Positions 49,918-59,243 of a stretch of DNA of 64,000 nucleotides are shown in pieces (the first letter of the stretch is position 1; each line of letters starts with the position of its first letter). The stretch is from Marinobacter fonticola (lineage in GTDB: Bacteria > Pseudomonadota > Gammaproteobacteria > Pseudomonadales > Oleiphilaceae): NCBI RefSeq assembly GCF_008122265.1, contig NZ_CP043042.1, forward strand, positions 1,426,001-1,490,000. Direction: 5' to 3'. Under the pieces are notes generated by a model, which saw only the letters and a program-made list of their open reading frames with translations, ran no database searches and had not been told where the DNA came from. The translations under genes and the position numbers were made by a program.

Positions 49918-50946
49918 ATGTCTGTAACGCGGTCAGGGTCTGTAAGGCGGTCAGGCAGCCGAGGCTACGACATCATCGGCGACATCCACGGGTGCGCATT
50001 AACCCTGGCGACCCTGTTGGAACAGATGGGTTACCAGAAAATCAATGGTGTCTACCAGCACAAGCGGCGTCAGGCCATATTTATTGGCGATATTATCGAT
50101 CGCGGCCCGCGCATTCGCGAATCGTTGCATATGGTGCGGGATATGGTGGAGCACGGTTCTGCCCAGATCACCATGGGCAATCACGAGTACAATGCCCTCG
50201 GCTACTGCACCCGTGCCCGGCCGGGCAGCAACCGCAAGTTCCTGCGTGAGCACAACGCCCGTCACGATCGGCTGATCCGCGAGACCCTGGAGCAGTTCGA
50301 GCACCACCATCACGAGTGGAACGAGTTTCTGGAGTGGTTCTATACCCTGCCGCTATTCCTGGAAATCGAGCATTTCCGTGTGGTTCATGCCTGCTGGGAC
50401 CACCGCTTGATCGAGCAATTCAAGAAAGTGCAGGGCGGTAACCGCATCGACGAGGACTTCCTGCAGGCCTCGGCGGCGCTGGATTCCTTTGCCGGAAAGG
50501 TCATGGATCGGCTGTTGCGAGGCACGGACCTGCGTTTGCCGGAAGGGCTTTCGATCAAGGGCCGGGACGGCTTCACCCGTCAATTCTTCCGCACCAAGTT
50601 TTGGGCCGACGACCCTGAAACCTATGCCGATGTCGTGTTTCAGCCGGACCCGCTGCCACACGACATTGCCAATCGCCCGCTTTCGGAGGCGGAAAAGAAG
50701 AAGATCCTGTCCTATCCCTTATCGGAGCCACCTGTCTTTGTCGGGCACTACTGGCGCGATGGCCGGCCGGCGCCGCTCAAGGCCAATGTGGCCTGTATCG
50801 ACTACAGCGCCGTAAAGTACGGACGTCTGGTGGCTTACCGCATGGACGATGAGCGGCAACTGTCTGCGGACAAGTTCGTCTGGGTCAACGTGCCGCGTCC
50901 CGAGCTGCCCAGCGATTCCCAAACCGAAGACAGCCTGACGAGGTAA
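49918..50946 (+). CDS. calcineurin-like metallophosphoesterase
   Basis: A 342-residue cytoplasmic metallophosphoesterase. Metal-binding motifs are GYDIIGDIHGCALTL (GDxHG), FIGDIIDRGPRI (GDxxDRG) and ITMGNHEYNA (GNHE), with later His residues in VVHACWDH and VGHYWRDG. This resembles PrpE/ApaH-type phosphatases that act on phosphoproteins or dinucleoside polyphosphates; the substrate is unknown. It starts 2 bp after nadK, so a role linked to nucleotide metabolism is plausible. Confidence 0.88.
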   Translation: MSVTRSGSVRRSGSRGYDIIGDIHGCALTLATLLEQMGYQKINGVYQHKRRQAIFIGDIIDRGPRIRESLHMVRDMVEHGSAQITMGNHEYNALGYCTRARPGSNRKFLREHNARHDRLIRETLEQFEHHHHEWNEFLEWFYTLPLFLEIEHFRVVHACWDHRLIEQFKKVQGGNRIDEDFLQASAALDSFAGKVMDRLLRGTDLRLPEGLSIKGRDGFTRQFFRTKFWADDPETYADVVFQPDPLPHDIANRPLSEAEKKKILSYPLSEPPVFVGHYWRDGRPAPLKANVACIDYSAVKYGRLVAYRMDDERQLSADKFVWVNVPRPELPSDSQTEDSLTR

Positions 50947-50952
50947 TGCCTT

Positions 50953-51807
50953 TTGTATCGTGTTAAACAACTCTCGGCCAACACCGATTTGGCCGATTTC
51001 AGCCTTTGGCTGCGCCAACAAGGCGTTGAACACCGCATTACCGAGGAGGGTGATCAACAGGTGGTCTGGCTGGCCAATTCTGACCATGCCGAGCCGGTAT
51101 TGGCAGCACTGGAACAGTTTTTGAACCGCCCGGAAGTGCGGGAGGCGGTTCACGAAACCAACCACTCCCCGGTTTTCGTCAATGGCCGCTGGCAACCTTC
51201 GCCGCGCCACGCGCCCGCAGTACTCACCATTATTGTTGTTGCCGCCTTGGTGGCCTGGGTCACCGGTCTGGGGCGGCAGTCGATTGCATCGTTCTTCATG
51301 TTCGTCGATCCGACCCAGTTTGGTTTTCAGTCTTTTACCGAGCGGCTCGATGCATGGACTGCAACGCTGTCCCAGGGCGCTGTCTGGCGATTGCTGACGC
51401 CGGATCTTCTGCACTTCAGCTGGTCGCATATCCTGTTCAATTCGGTGATGCTCTGGTTCCTGGGGAGTCAGGTGGAGTGGTTCGACGGACGGCGTCGCCT
51501 GGCGGTAATCATCGTCTTCGTCAGCCTGGCATCGAACACCTTGCAGTATCTGGTCTCGGGACCGCTGTTCGGAGGCCTGTCCGGGGTGGTTTACGGTATT
51601 CTCGGTTATTGCTGGCTGAGTCAGCTCCGCGAGCCACGTTTCCAGTTCCCGCCAGCGTTGATGGTGGTTTCGTTGATCTGGATGCTGATTGGATTTACCC
51701 CCATACCGGATATGGTCGGCATCGGTTCCATGGCTAACGAAGCGCATTTGGGCGGCTTGCTATCCGGTCTTGCCCTCGCGGTCCTGCCGCCTCGCCGCAA
51801 GCAGTGA
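50953..51807 (+). CDS. glpG: rhomboid intramembrane serine protease GlpG
   Basis: A 284-residue rhomboid protease. A cytosolic N-terminal domain (about 1-95) precedes six membrane segments. The HILFNSVMLWFLG helix supplies the His/Asn oxyanion residues, the catalytic Ser is near 210 in GGLSGVVYGILGY, and the His is in NEAHLGGLLSGLAL near 264. The TTG start at 50953 has GAGG 10 nt upstream and is close to the end of the phosphoesterase gene. The glpE and glpR neighbours of E. coli glpG are absent. Confidence 0.92.
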   Translation: MYRVKQLSANTDLADFSLWLRQQGVEHRITEEGDQQVVWLANSDHAEPVLAALEQFLNRPEVREAVHETNHSPVFVNGRWQPSPRHAPAVLTIIVVAALVAWVTGLGRQSIASFFMFVDPTQFGFQSFTERLDAWTATLSQGAVWRLLTPDLLHFSWSHILFNSVMLWFLGSQVEWFDGRRRLAVIIVFVSLASNTLQYLVSGPLFGGLSGVVYGILGYCWLSQLREPRFQFPPALMVVSLIWMLIGFTPIPDMVGIGSMANEAHLGGLLSGLALAVLPPRRKQ

Positions 51808-51851
51808 ATACTGCGCCAGGTGTGAGTGCGAACTAACTTTTCTGCAGTCAT

Positions 51852-51875
51852 AAAAAAGCCCCGCAAAAGCGGGGC
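51852..51875 (-). terminator. rho-independent terminator of the putative sRNA
   Basis: GCCCCGC (51858-51864) and GCGGGGC (51869-51875) enclose AAAA. On the minus strand the stem is followed by TTTTTT (51857-51852). There is no T-run on the plus strand, so it acts leftward and not on glpG. Confidence 0.85.
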
Positions 51876-51941
51876 ATTAAATGAGCTTGTTAAAGCTCCT
51901 GATGAGAGAGACCAAATGAAACGACCGTGCTCACTTGGTAC
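51852..51941 (-). ncRNA. putative Fur-regulated small RNA, about 90 nt
   Basis: Read on the minus strand, TTGACA (51977-51972) and TATCAT (51953-51948) form a promoter with an 18-bp spacer that predicts a start near 51941. A Fur box overlaps it. The transcript would fold into CCAAGTGA/TCATTTGG (one G-U pair), then GAGCTT-TAAC-AAGCTC, then an AU-rich ATTTAAT, then the terminator GCCCCGC-TTTT-GCGGGGC with TTTTTT ending near 51852. No open frame of note is present. The design matches RyhB and PrrF sRNAs, which are made under iron starvation and repress iron-protein mRNAs with Hfq; sequence homology to them is not evident. Confidence 0.62.
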
Positions 51942-51949
51942 GGTTTAAT

Positions 51950-51968
51950 GATAATGATTATCATTATT
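51950..51968. promoter_or_regulatory. Fur box
   Basis: GATAATGATTATCATTATT matches 17 of 19 positions of the classical Fur consensus GATAATGATAATCATTATC. It overlaps the spacer and -10 box of the minus-strand promoter. Plus-strand genes begin 190 bp away, so the leftward transcript is its likelier target. Confidence 0.85.
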
Positions 51969-52157
51969 TGATGTCAATGGTTTCTTTTACGAATTTTTAA
52001 ATTTCGTGCGTTTTTTCAAAAATCCCGTCGGGCCCATGGGGTGTTCCTATGGTGGGGGCTCTTATGATGGGGGCCTATGAGTGGTGCGTCCGGCAAATTG
52101 GCCGGTTATGTTAAGCTTGGATTACGTGGCCAGAGTTGAAGGTAACAGAGGTGCAGA

Positions 52158-52418
52158 ATGACCTATGAAGAATTGATTGAGCGACTCGATCCGACGGTGT
52201 ACCGAAATTTGAAGCAGGCCATTGAGCTGGGCAAGTGGCCGGACGGGCGGCCTGTCTCGGAGCAGCAGCGGTCAATCTGCATGGAGGCGGTTATCTATTA
52301 CGAGAACCGGCACGATATTCCAGAGAATGAGCGAGTCGGCTATATCAATCGCGATCGCAAGAATAAGCGGGCGAAGGGCTCTGCCGACGTTTCATCGCCT
52401 ATACGCATCCTCAACTGA
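52158..52418 (+). CDS. DUF1315 family protein (YeaC-like)
   Basis: An 86-residue soluble protein resembling E. coli YeaC (DUF1315). It shows the conserved pattern YEELIERLDPTVYRNLKQAI, then ELGKWPDGRPVSEQQR and YINR. Function unknown. It is followed 12 bp later by the DUF2797 gene, so the two are probably cotranscribed. Confidence 0.85.
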   Translation: MTYEELIERLDPTVYRNLKQAIELGKWPDGRPVSEQQRSICMEAVIYYENRHDIPENERVGYINRDRKNKRAKGSADVSSPIRILN

Positions 52419-52430
52419 GCCGGAGGATAG

Positions 52431-53303
52431 ATGACAGAGCCGGTGATAGACGTTCAGGGCCCGTTGCGTAAAATGCCGGCAGAGCCTGGGGCGCCAGTGC
52501 TTTACCATATGAAGGTCGGAGAAACGCGGGTGCCCCTCAACGACCTGATTGGCCGTGAGTTGCAACTCGACTTCGGTGGCGAGATTCGTTGCGTTCATTG
52601 TGACCGTTTGACCAGAAAGAGTTTCAATCAGGGTTATTGCTATCCCTGTTTCCGCAAGTTGGCGGCTTGCGACAGCTGTATCGTCAGTCCGGAAAAATGC
52701 CATTATCATGAAGGCACGTGCCGGGAACCGGCATGGGGTGAAGCCCATTGCATGGTTCCTCACGTTGTTTACCTGGCAAACTCGTCAGGACTCAAAGTGG
52801 GCATAACCCGCAAAAACCAGGTGCCTACGCGCTGGATCGACCAGGGGGCCATCGCGGCCATTCCGATGCTCGAAGTCGCCACCCGGCGACTGGCGGGGCT
52901 GGTGGAAGTGCTTTGTAAGGCCTACGTGGCCGACCGCACCAATTGGCGGGCCATGCTCAAAGGCGATGTCGCACCGGTGGATCTCGAGGCCGAGCGCCAG
53001 CGCATGTTGGACACGATCGAAGCCGGGCTGGATCAGCTTCGGGCCGAGCACGGTGAAAATGCCATTCGGGCGGTGAGCGATAGCGGGCTCAGTTTGGCGT
53101 ACCCTGTCGAGGTCTGGCCGACGAAGATCCACGCCCATAACCTGGACAAGACGCCGCAAGTAGCCGGACGTCTGGAAGGCGTAAAAGGGCAGTATTTGAT
53201 CCTGGACAGTGGCGTGATCAATATCCGTAAATTTACCGCCTACAATGTCCGTTTGCAGGTGTTTGAGGCGCGTCCGCAGACACCCGACCTGTTTTCAAGC
53301 TAA
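52431..53303 (+). CDS. DUF2797 family protein
   Basis: A 290-residue protein of the DUF2797 type. An N-terminal Cys-rich part includes CVHCDRLTRKSFNQGYCYPCF and ACDSCIVSPEKCHYHEGTCREP, suggesting a zinc or Fe-S site. A GIY-YIG-like segment may be present in YLANSSGLKVGITRKNQVPTRW. A DNA or RNA-related role is possible but unproven. It follows the DUF1315 gene directly. Confidence 0.82.
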   Translation: MTEPVIDVQGPLRKMPAEPGAPVLYHMKVGETRVPLNDLIGRELQLDFGGEIRCVHCDRLTRKSFNQGYCYPCFRKLAACDSCIVSPEKCHYHEGTCREPAWGEAHCMVPHVVYLANSSGLKVGITRKNQVPTRWIDQGAIAAIPMLEVATRRLAGLVEVLCKAYVADRTNWRAMLKGDVAPVDLEAERQRMLDTIEAGLDQLRAEHGENAIRAVSDSGLSLAYPVEVWPTKIHAHNLDKTPQVAGRLEGVKGQYLILDSGVINIRKFTAYNVRLQVFEARPQTPDLFSS

Positions 53304-53422
53304 ACCAGAGTCCGCAAACGGGTTAGTGCTTTAAAACGGTATCTAAGGCAGGGCTGCGATTTTCCGACTACGCGCCGCTCCTGTCTCGCATCAGCCCCGG
53401 TCTTTGGGCTTGAGTGCATCGT

Positions 53423-53454
53423 TAACTTTCGGAGTCGTAGTCAACTTTCGGAGT
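53423..53454 (+). repeat. 12-nt direct repeat at the pepN ribosome site
   Basis: AACTTTCGGAGT occurs at 53423-53434 and 53443-53454. Each copy contains GGAG. The second is 9 nt before the pepN ATG at 53463, so the ribosome site itself is duplicated. Confidence 0.7.
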
Positions 53455-53462
53455 AAAATGCC

Positions 53463-56102
53463 ATGCGAACCAACCAGCCGCAGACCATTTACCTCAAGGA
53501 TTACAAAGTCCCGCCTTTTCTGGTGGATCACGTCGACCTTCGTTTCGAGCTGTTTGAGGAGGGGGCGCGGGTCTACAGTTCCATGGAGATTCGTCGCAAT
53601 CCGGATGCCGAACGAGGACAGGCACTGGAGTTGGATGGCGAAGGCTTGGAGCTGGAAGGCCTTACACTGAATGGTTTGCCGCTGGCCGAGACCGACTATG
53701 AGGTGACCGCCGGTGGATTGCGTATCGAGAAGGTCACCGACGCCTTCACACTGGGCGTGGTTACCTGGCTACGTCCTCAGGACAATACCCGCTTGGAAGG
53801 GCTCTACAAGTCATCCGGAATGTTTTGTACCCAGTGTGAGGCCGAGGGCTTTCGCTGGATTACCTATTTCCCGGATCGTCCGGACATCATGGCGAAATTC
53901 CGCACCCAGGTTGAAGCGGACAAGACGCGATATCCGATTTTATTGTCCAACGGCAACGATATCGAACGCGGCGACCTGGAAGACGGCCGGCATTTTGTGG
54001 TGTGGGAAGATCCGTTCCCCAAACCCTGTTACCTTTTTGCGCTGGTGGCGGGCGATCTTGTGGAAAAACGAGACTCCTTTACCACCGAATCTGGCCGAGA
54101 CATCGACCTGCGGATGTACGTCGAACCGCGCAATGCCCAGAAGTGCGATCATGCGCTGGATTCGCTCAAGCGCTCCATGCGTTGGGACGAAGAGGTTTAC
54201 GGCCGTGAATACGACCTCGATATCTTCATGATTGTCGCCGTGGACGATTTCAACATGGGGGCAATGGAGAACAAGGGGTTGAACATCTTCAATTCCTCCT
54301 GCGTCCTGGCGAGTCCGGATACCGCGACGGATGCGGCCTTCGAGCGAATCGAGAGCATCGTAGCCCACGAGTATTTCCACAACTGGTCCGGTAACCGCGT
54401 GACCTGCCGGGACTGGTTCCAGCTTAGCCTCAAGGAAGGCTTTACCGTTTTCCGTGATACCCAGTTCTCTTCCGATATGGGTTCGCCCACGGTCAAGCGT
54501 ATCGAAAATGCGACGTTGCTTCGCACGGCGCAGTTTGCGGAAGACTCCGGACCTATGGCGCATCCTGTTCGTCCGGACTCCTATATCGAAATATCCAATT
54601 TCTACACCTTGACGGTCTACGAAAAAGGCGCCGCGGTGGTGCGCATGCTGCACACGTTGCTGGGTGCAGAGATGTTCCGTGAAGGTAGCGACCTCTATTT
54701 TCAGCGTCATGACGGCCAGGCCGTGACCACCGATGATTTCGTCAAGGCCATGGAGGACGCGAGCGGCCGTGACCTGACCCAGTTCCGTCGCTGGTACCAA
54801 CAGGCCGGCACGCCGGTTGTGGAGGTATCGGACGACTACGACCGTCAGGCCAAAACCTACACGCTCACCCTGCGCCAGCATATTCCACCGACGCCGGGGC
54901 AGCCGGAGAAACAGCCGCAGCATATTCCTTTTGCGCTGGGGCTGATAGGCGAGCATGGAGAGGATCTGCCGCTGAAACTTGAGCCCGGCGAGAACAGTGC
55001 GCCGACCGAGCGGGTGCTGGAACTGACGGACGCCGAACACACGTTTGTTTTCCATGACGTAGCCGAGCAACCGGTTCCTTCGCTATTGCGTGATTTCTCC
55101 GGGCCGGTCAAGGTGCGCTATCCCTGGAGCCGCGACCAATTGCTGTTCCTGATGGGGCATGACAGCGACGGTTTCAATCGCTGGGACGCGGGGCAACGTC
55201 TGACGGTCGACGTCATTCAATCGCTGATCAATCAACCCCAGGAGCAAACGGTCGATCCGCGGCTGGTCACGGCTTTCCGTCAGTTGCTATCGGATTCCAG
55301 TTTGGATCAGGCACTGGTTGCCAAGATGCTGCAATTGCCGAGCGAAGCCTACCTGATCGAACTGGCCGAGGCGGCGGACGTGCAGGGCATCCACGATTCC
55401 CGTACCCGCGTGTTGAACCAGCTTGCGCTGCAATTGCGTGACGAATTGCTCGCCTGCTATCGCCGTAACCACGAGGAGGGACCGTACGAGCCGACGCCCG
55501 AGGCCATTGCTCGCCGCTCGGTGAGAAACACGGCGTTGAGCTGGCTGATGCACATTAATGACGAAGAAGCCCGGATGATGGCGCTGCAGCAATTCGATCA
55601 GGCGTCAAACATGACGGACCAATCGGGTGCGTTACGGGCATTGGTCAACTCCGATTTCGAGAAGGATCGTGCCAACGCGCTGGCGTCCTTCTACGACCAG
55701 TTCAGTGACGATCCACAGGTGGTGGAACAGTGGTTTTCCATCCAGGCAAGTAGCCCAAGGGCGGGGTCCTTGCCGGCCGTCGAAGCGCTGCTTGAACATG
55801 ACGCGTTCGATTGGAAGAATCCGAACAAGATTCGCTCGGTGATCGGTGCCTTCGCCAATCAAAATCTGGCCAACTTCCACGCTGTCGACGGCTCTGGTTA
55901 CCGCTTCCTGGCCAAACACATTCTGGCGCTGGACAGCAGTAACCCGCAGATTGCCGCCCGTCTGGTGTCGCCTTTAACGCGTTGGCGCAACTACGGCGAT
56001 GTGTATCGAGACGGCATGAAGGCTGCGCTAGAGCAGGTCCACGCCAAGCCCGACCTGTCCAAAGACGTTTACGAGGTGGTCCACAAGTCTCTGAAGGACT
56101 GA
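53463..56102 (+). CDS. pepN: aminopeptidase N (M1 family)
   Basis: An 879-residue M1 aminopeptidase, close to the usual length of gammaproteobacterial PepN. The exopeptidase motif GAMEN lies near residue 265. The zinc site is HEYFHNWSGNR (about 302) plus the downstream Glu in SLKEGFTVFRD. The PepN-specific C-terminal helical domain is complete. It is cytoplasmic and cleaves N-terminal residues from peptides. GGAG precedes the ATG by 9 nt. Confidence 0.95.
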   Translation: MRTNQPQTIYLKDYKVPPFLVDHVDLRFELFEEGARVYSSMEIRRNPDAERGQALELDGEGLELEGLTLNGLPLAETDYEVTAGGLRIEKVTDAFTLGVVTWLRPQDNTRLEGLYKSSGMFCTQCEAEGFRWITYFPDRPDIMAKFRTQVEADKTRYPILLSNGNDIERGDLEDGRHFVVWEDPFPKPCYLFALVAGDLVEKRDSFTTESGRDIDLRMYVEPRNAQKCDHALDSLKRSMRWDEEVYGREYDLDIFMIVAVDDFNMGAMENKGLNIFNSSCVLASPDTATDAAFERIESIVAHEYFHNWSGNRVTCRDWFQLSLKEGFTVFRDTQFSSDMGSPTVKRIENATLLRTAQFAEDSGPMAHPVRPDSYIEISNFYTLTVYEKGAAVVRMLHTLLGAEMFREGSDLYFQRHDGQAVTTDDFVKAMEDASGRDLTQFRRWYQQAGTPVVEVSDDYDRQAKTYTLTLRQHIPPTPGQPEKQPQHIPFALGLIGEHGEDLPLKLEPGENSAPTERVLELTDAEHTFVFHDVAEQPVPSLLRDFSGPVKVRYPWSRDQLLFLMGHDSDGFNRWDAGQRLTVDVIQSLINQPQEQTVDPRLVTAFRQLLSDSSLDQALVAKMLQLPSEAYLIELAEAADVQGIHDSRTRVLNQLALQLRDELLACYRRNHEEGPYEPTPEAIARRSVRNTALSWLMHINDEEARMMALQQFDQASNMTDQSGALRALVNSDFEKDRANALASFYDQFSDDPQVVEQWFSIQASSPRAGSLPAVEALLEHDAFDWKNPNKIRSVIGAFANQNLANFHAVDGSGYRFLAKHILALDSSNPQIAARLVSPLTRWRNYGDVYRDGMKAALEQVHAKPDLSKDVYEVVHKSLKD

Positions 56103-56556
56103 TAGACAGGCTATCTACAGTCTTCGCTCACCCGGTGGCAGGTGCGCCTTCGTGCGCCTGCCACTGTTTCTCTCCGATCCCGGCACCTTCTCGCCAATCT
56201 CCGTCCTTTCCCATTTCTAGTGCGCCGGCACGCGTTCAGGGCCCCGTCGTTACCGGGCTGCACGGTTGCATAACGCTACAAAATCGCACTTTCGGTTGAT
56301 GGATTTTGCCGCCAGTTCAGCTAACCTTCGAGCTTTGATAGTCCTATAAATGGGCCCGAAGCCTTTTTGCAATCGCAAGCTGCGGCATTTCTTAAAAGTT
56401 TTAACGTTGAATGGTCGAAGGGATGCCGGTCGCCGCACGTCGGCGTTAACGGCGAGCGCCTTCAGGTCGTGCGTTCCGGAGAAGTCACCGGTTTCTCCGA
56501 CACAATTACAAGAAACAAAAGCCTCCTGGCTTTTAGACACAAGAAAGGTCCGAACA
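56103..56556. other. intergenic region, no gene recognised
   Basis: This 454-bp stretch lies between pepN and the DUF1329 gene. One frame is open from 56350 into the downstream gene, but it has no ribosome site and reads unlike a signal peptide. The promoter of the DUF1329-YCF48-RND operon should be here. Confidence 0.5.
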
Positions 56557-57945
56557 ATGATCCATAACAAGAAATGGCTGTTGGGCAGTGTAGTTGCCCT
56601 TTCGATGGTGGCTGGACAGGCTGGCGCGGCAGTTTCCGCATCCGAGGCGGCTCGTCTGGGTCAGGATTTGACCCCGTTTGGCTCGCAGAAGGCAGGTAAT
56701 GCCTCCGGCACCATTCCGGCGTGGACTGGGGGTATTTCGGAGCCCGTCGCGGGCTATGACGAAAGCGGCGATTTCCATCCCAATCCGTTCCCGGACGATC
56801 AGGTTCTGTTTACCATCAATGCCAAGAACGTCGAGCAGTACAAGGAGCATCTCACCGATGGCCTAATGGCCATGATTGAGACTTATCCGACGACGTTCAA
56901 CGTACCGGTTTATCGCACCCGTCGCACTCATGCAGTACCCGGCTGGGTTGCCGAGAATACCCGGGATAACGCCACAAGTGCGACGATTGTAGGTGAGGGC
57001 GCCGGTATCGATGGCGCCTACGGCGGCTATCCATTCCCGATTCTCCACGGCGACAGCGAGCAGAAAGCCTATCAGGTGATCTGGAATCACCTCACGCGCT
57101 GGCGGGGGGTGAATATCACCCGTCGCGCGAGTGAAGTTGCGGTCCAGCAAAACGGCGACTACACCCTGGTGACCTCCCAGCAGGAGGCCTTCTTTAACTA
57201 CTACAACCCCGAAGGTAGTGAGTCCGAGCTGGAAAACATTATCTTCTACTACCTCTCGTTCACTCAATCTCCGCCCCGCCTGGCTGGTGGAGCCATACTG
57301 GTTCACGAGACCTTGAACCAAATCAAGAATCCGCGTTACGGCTGGGGCTACAATGCCGGCCAGCGCCGGGTTCGCCGGGCGCCGAACCTGGGGTACGACT
57401 CACCGATTGCGGCGGCTGATAACCTGCGTACCGCAGACGATACCGATATGTTCAACGGTGCTCTGGATCGCTACAACTGGAGCTACGAGGGTATACGTGA
57501 GGTCTACGTGCCCTACAACAGTTACGAGATTGCCCAAAAAGGCCTGTCGTACTCAGAGATTCTCGGTACATCCCACGTCAATCCCGATCTGACCCGCTGG
57601 GAGTTGCATCGCGTGCATGTGGTAACGGCGACCCTCAAGCAAGGGGAGCGTCACATCTATGCCAAGCGCCGGTTTTATGTCGACGAAGACAGCTGGAACA
57701 CGTTGCTGCTTGATCAGTACGACGGACGTGATCAACTTTGGCGCGTAAGCATGGGTCTGGTGAAGAATTATTACGAATTGCCAGGTGTGTGGACAACGCT
57801 CGAAGTGTTCAACGACCTTCAGGCCCGACGCTACCACGTCCAAGGGTTGGATACCGAGGAGCCCAATACCCGGATCTTCACCGATGACGTTCCGAACACG
57901 CGCTATTTTTCACCCGCATCGCTGCGTCGCCGGAGCGTTCGCTAG
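56557..57945 (+). CDS. DUF1329 family exported protein
   Basis: A 462-residue protein with a Sec signal (NKKWLLGSVVALSMVAGQAGA) and the DUF1329 pattern: AARLGQDLTPFGSQKAGNA, then IPAWTGGI near the N terminus. DUF1329 proteins are related to LolA/LolB-type lipid-binding folds and sit in operons with YCF48-like and RND genes. The ATG at 56557 follows AAAGG; the frame is open to 56350 without a start signal. It is the first gene of the three-gene operon. An envelope lipid or hydrophobe export role is inferred. Confidence 0.85.
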   Translation: MIHNKKWLLGSVVALSMVAGQAGAAVSASEAARLGQDLTPFGSQKAGNASGTIPAWTGGISEPVAGYDESGDFHPNPFPDDQVLFTINAKNVEQYKEHLTDGLMAMIETYPTTFNVPVYRTRRTHAVPGWVAENTRDNATSATIVGEGAGIDGAYGGYPFPILHGDSEQKAYQVIWNHLTRWRGVNITRRASEVAVQQNGDYTLVTSQQEAFFNYYNPEGSESELENIIFYYLSFTQSPPRLAGGAILVHETLNQIKNPRYGWGYNAGQRRVRRAPNLGYDSPIAAADNLRTADDTDMFNGALDRYNWSYEGIREVYVPYNSYEIAQKGLSYSEILGTSHVNPDLTRWELHRVHVVTATLKQGERHIYAKRRFYVDEDSWNTLLLDQYDGRDQLWRVSMGLVKNYYELPGVWTTLEVFNDLQARRYHVQGLDTEEPNTRIFTDDVPNTRYFSPASLRRRSVR

Positions 57946-58053
57946 GCGTCGAAGCAGTGCAGTATTCAGCCCTGCAGACGCCTGAGCACGCCATGCGGGG
58001 CTTTCCGGACACCATAGACAGACACTAAACAACTCAAAATAAAGGCACTCTGA

Positions 58054-59196
58054 ATGGCTACACCTTTGACGCGCAAGACGTTTGCAGCGCTGCTGGGGCT
58101 ATCATTGGCGGTTGCGAGCCCCTGGGCTTCGGCGGTCAGCGATGTTCTTGAGACGCCCGCACGGCAGACGTCCCTGGCCGACGACAATCTGCTGACCGCG
58201 AGTGATCGCGCCGGTGACCGGCTGGTCGCCGTAGGCGAACGGGGGCACATCATTTACTCGGACGATCAGGGCAAAACCTGGTCCCAGGGCGAGGTGCCCG
58301 TTGCCACGACATTAACCAGCGTGCATTTCCCGACGCCGCAAGAGGGGTGGGCCGTGGGCCATGGGGCCGTCATCCTGCATTCGTCCGACGGCGGCAAGTC
58401 CTGGGAGAAGCAGTTCGATGGCAGCCAGGCCGCCGATCTGGTGATTGCGACCATGGAAGACCAGATTGCCGAGATGGAGTCGCGCATCGAGGAAACGCCG
58501 GACAGCGAGAAGGCGGATCTGGAGTGGACGCTTGACGGCATGATTTTCGCGCTTGAAGACGCCGAGGCCGATAAGGAAACCGGACCCTGGAAGCCCTTGC
58601 TCGATGTCTGGTTTGCCAATGAGAATACCGGCTTCGCCGTCGGTTCCTACGGTTTTATCTTCCGCACTGACGATGGCGGCGACACGTGGACTGAATGGTC
58701 CGCGGAGTTGCCGAATCCCGACCGCTTTCACCTCAACAGCATCGCCGAAGTCACAGGTGGCGCTCTGGTTATTGCCGGCGAGGCCGGCACGGTTTTCCTA
58801 TCCACCGACCGCGGTGAAAGCTGGGAGCAGGTGGAAAGCCCCTATACAGGGTCGTTCTTTGGCGTCATGGGAACGGGCGACGTCAACGAGATTCTTGCGT
58901 TTGGCCTGCGTGGGAATGTGTTCCTGTCCACAGACCTGGGACGCAACTGGACGACGGTGCCGAACGACTCCTCCAACACCCTCAACAACGGCGCGGTGGC
59001 TGACGACGGTCGCATCACGCTGGTGGGCAATGGCGGCACCGTGCTGGTCAGCAGCAACAATGCCGAGAGCTTCCGGACCTATTATCGGTCTGACCGCGCA
59101 GGCGTGATGTCGGTCATTCCGGTCTCCGACGAGAAGCTCGTGCTGTTTGGCGAAAGTGGCGTCAAACAGACCGATATCAACGGCAAAAGTCCCTGA
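58054..59196 (+). CDS. YCF48-like (photosystem II assembly factor-like) exported protein
   Basis: A 380-residue exported beta-propeller of the YCF48/BNR-repeat type. A signal peptide (TFAALLGLSLAVASPWASA) precedes repeated sialidase-like Asp-box blocks: YSDDQGKTWSQ, HSSDGGKSWEK, RTDDGGDTWTE, STDRGESWEQ, STDLGRNWTT. A helical insertion spans about 130-185. In non-photosynthetic bacteria this family often accompanies RND exporters. It lies between the DUF1329 and RND genes and is likely a periplasmic partner of them. Confidence 0.88.
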   Translation: MATPLTRKTFAALLGLSLAVASPWASAVSDVLETPARQTSLADDNLLTASDRAGDRLVAVGERGHIIYSDDQGKTWSQGEVPVATTLTSVHFPTPQEGWAVGHGAVILHSSDGGKSWEKQFDGSQAADLVIATMEDQIAEMESRIEETPDSEKADLEWTLDGMIFALEDAEADKETGPWKPLLDVWFANENTGFAVGSYGFIFRTDDGGDTWTEWSAELPNPDRFHLNSIAEVTGGALVIAGEAGTVFLSTDRGESWEQVESPYTGSFFGVMGTGDVNEILAFGLRGNVFLSTDLGRNWTTVPNDSSNTLNNGAVADDGRITLVGNGGTVLVSSNNAESFRTYYRSDRAGVMSVIPVSDEKLVLFGESGVKQTDINGKSP

Positions 59197-59243
59197 GCGT
59201 CCAGTCTCAGCAGTACGACAAGCATTCTGAAGAGGGTCATTGA

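Noticed and set aside
51858..51875. The GC hairpin read as the glpG terminator.
   Set aside because: On the plus strand it is followed by ATTAAATG and not a T-run. The six Ts lie on the minus-strand side.
53940..55070. 376-residue minus-strand frame inside pepN.
   Set aside because: A shadow of the M1 peptidase coding sequence with no family features.
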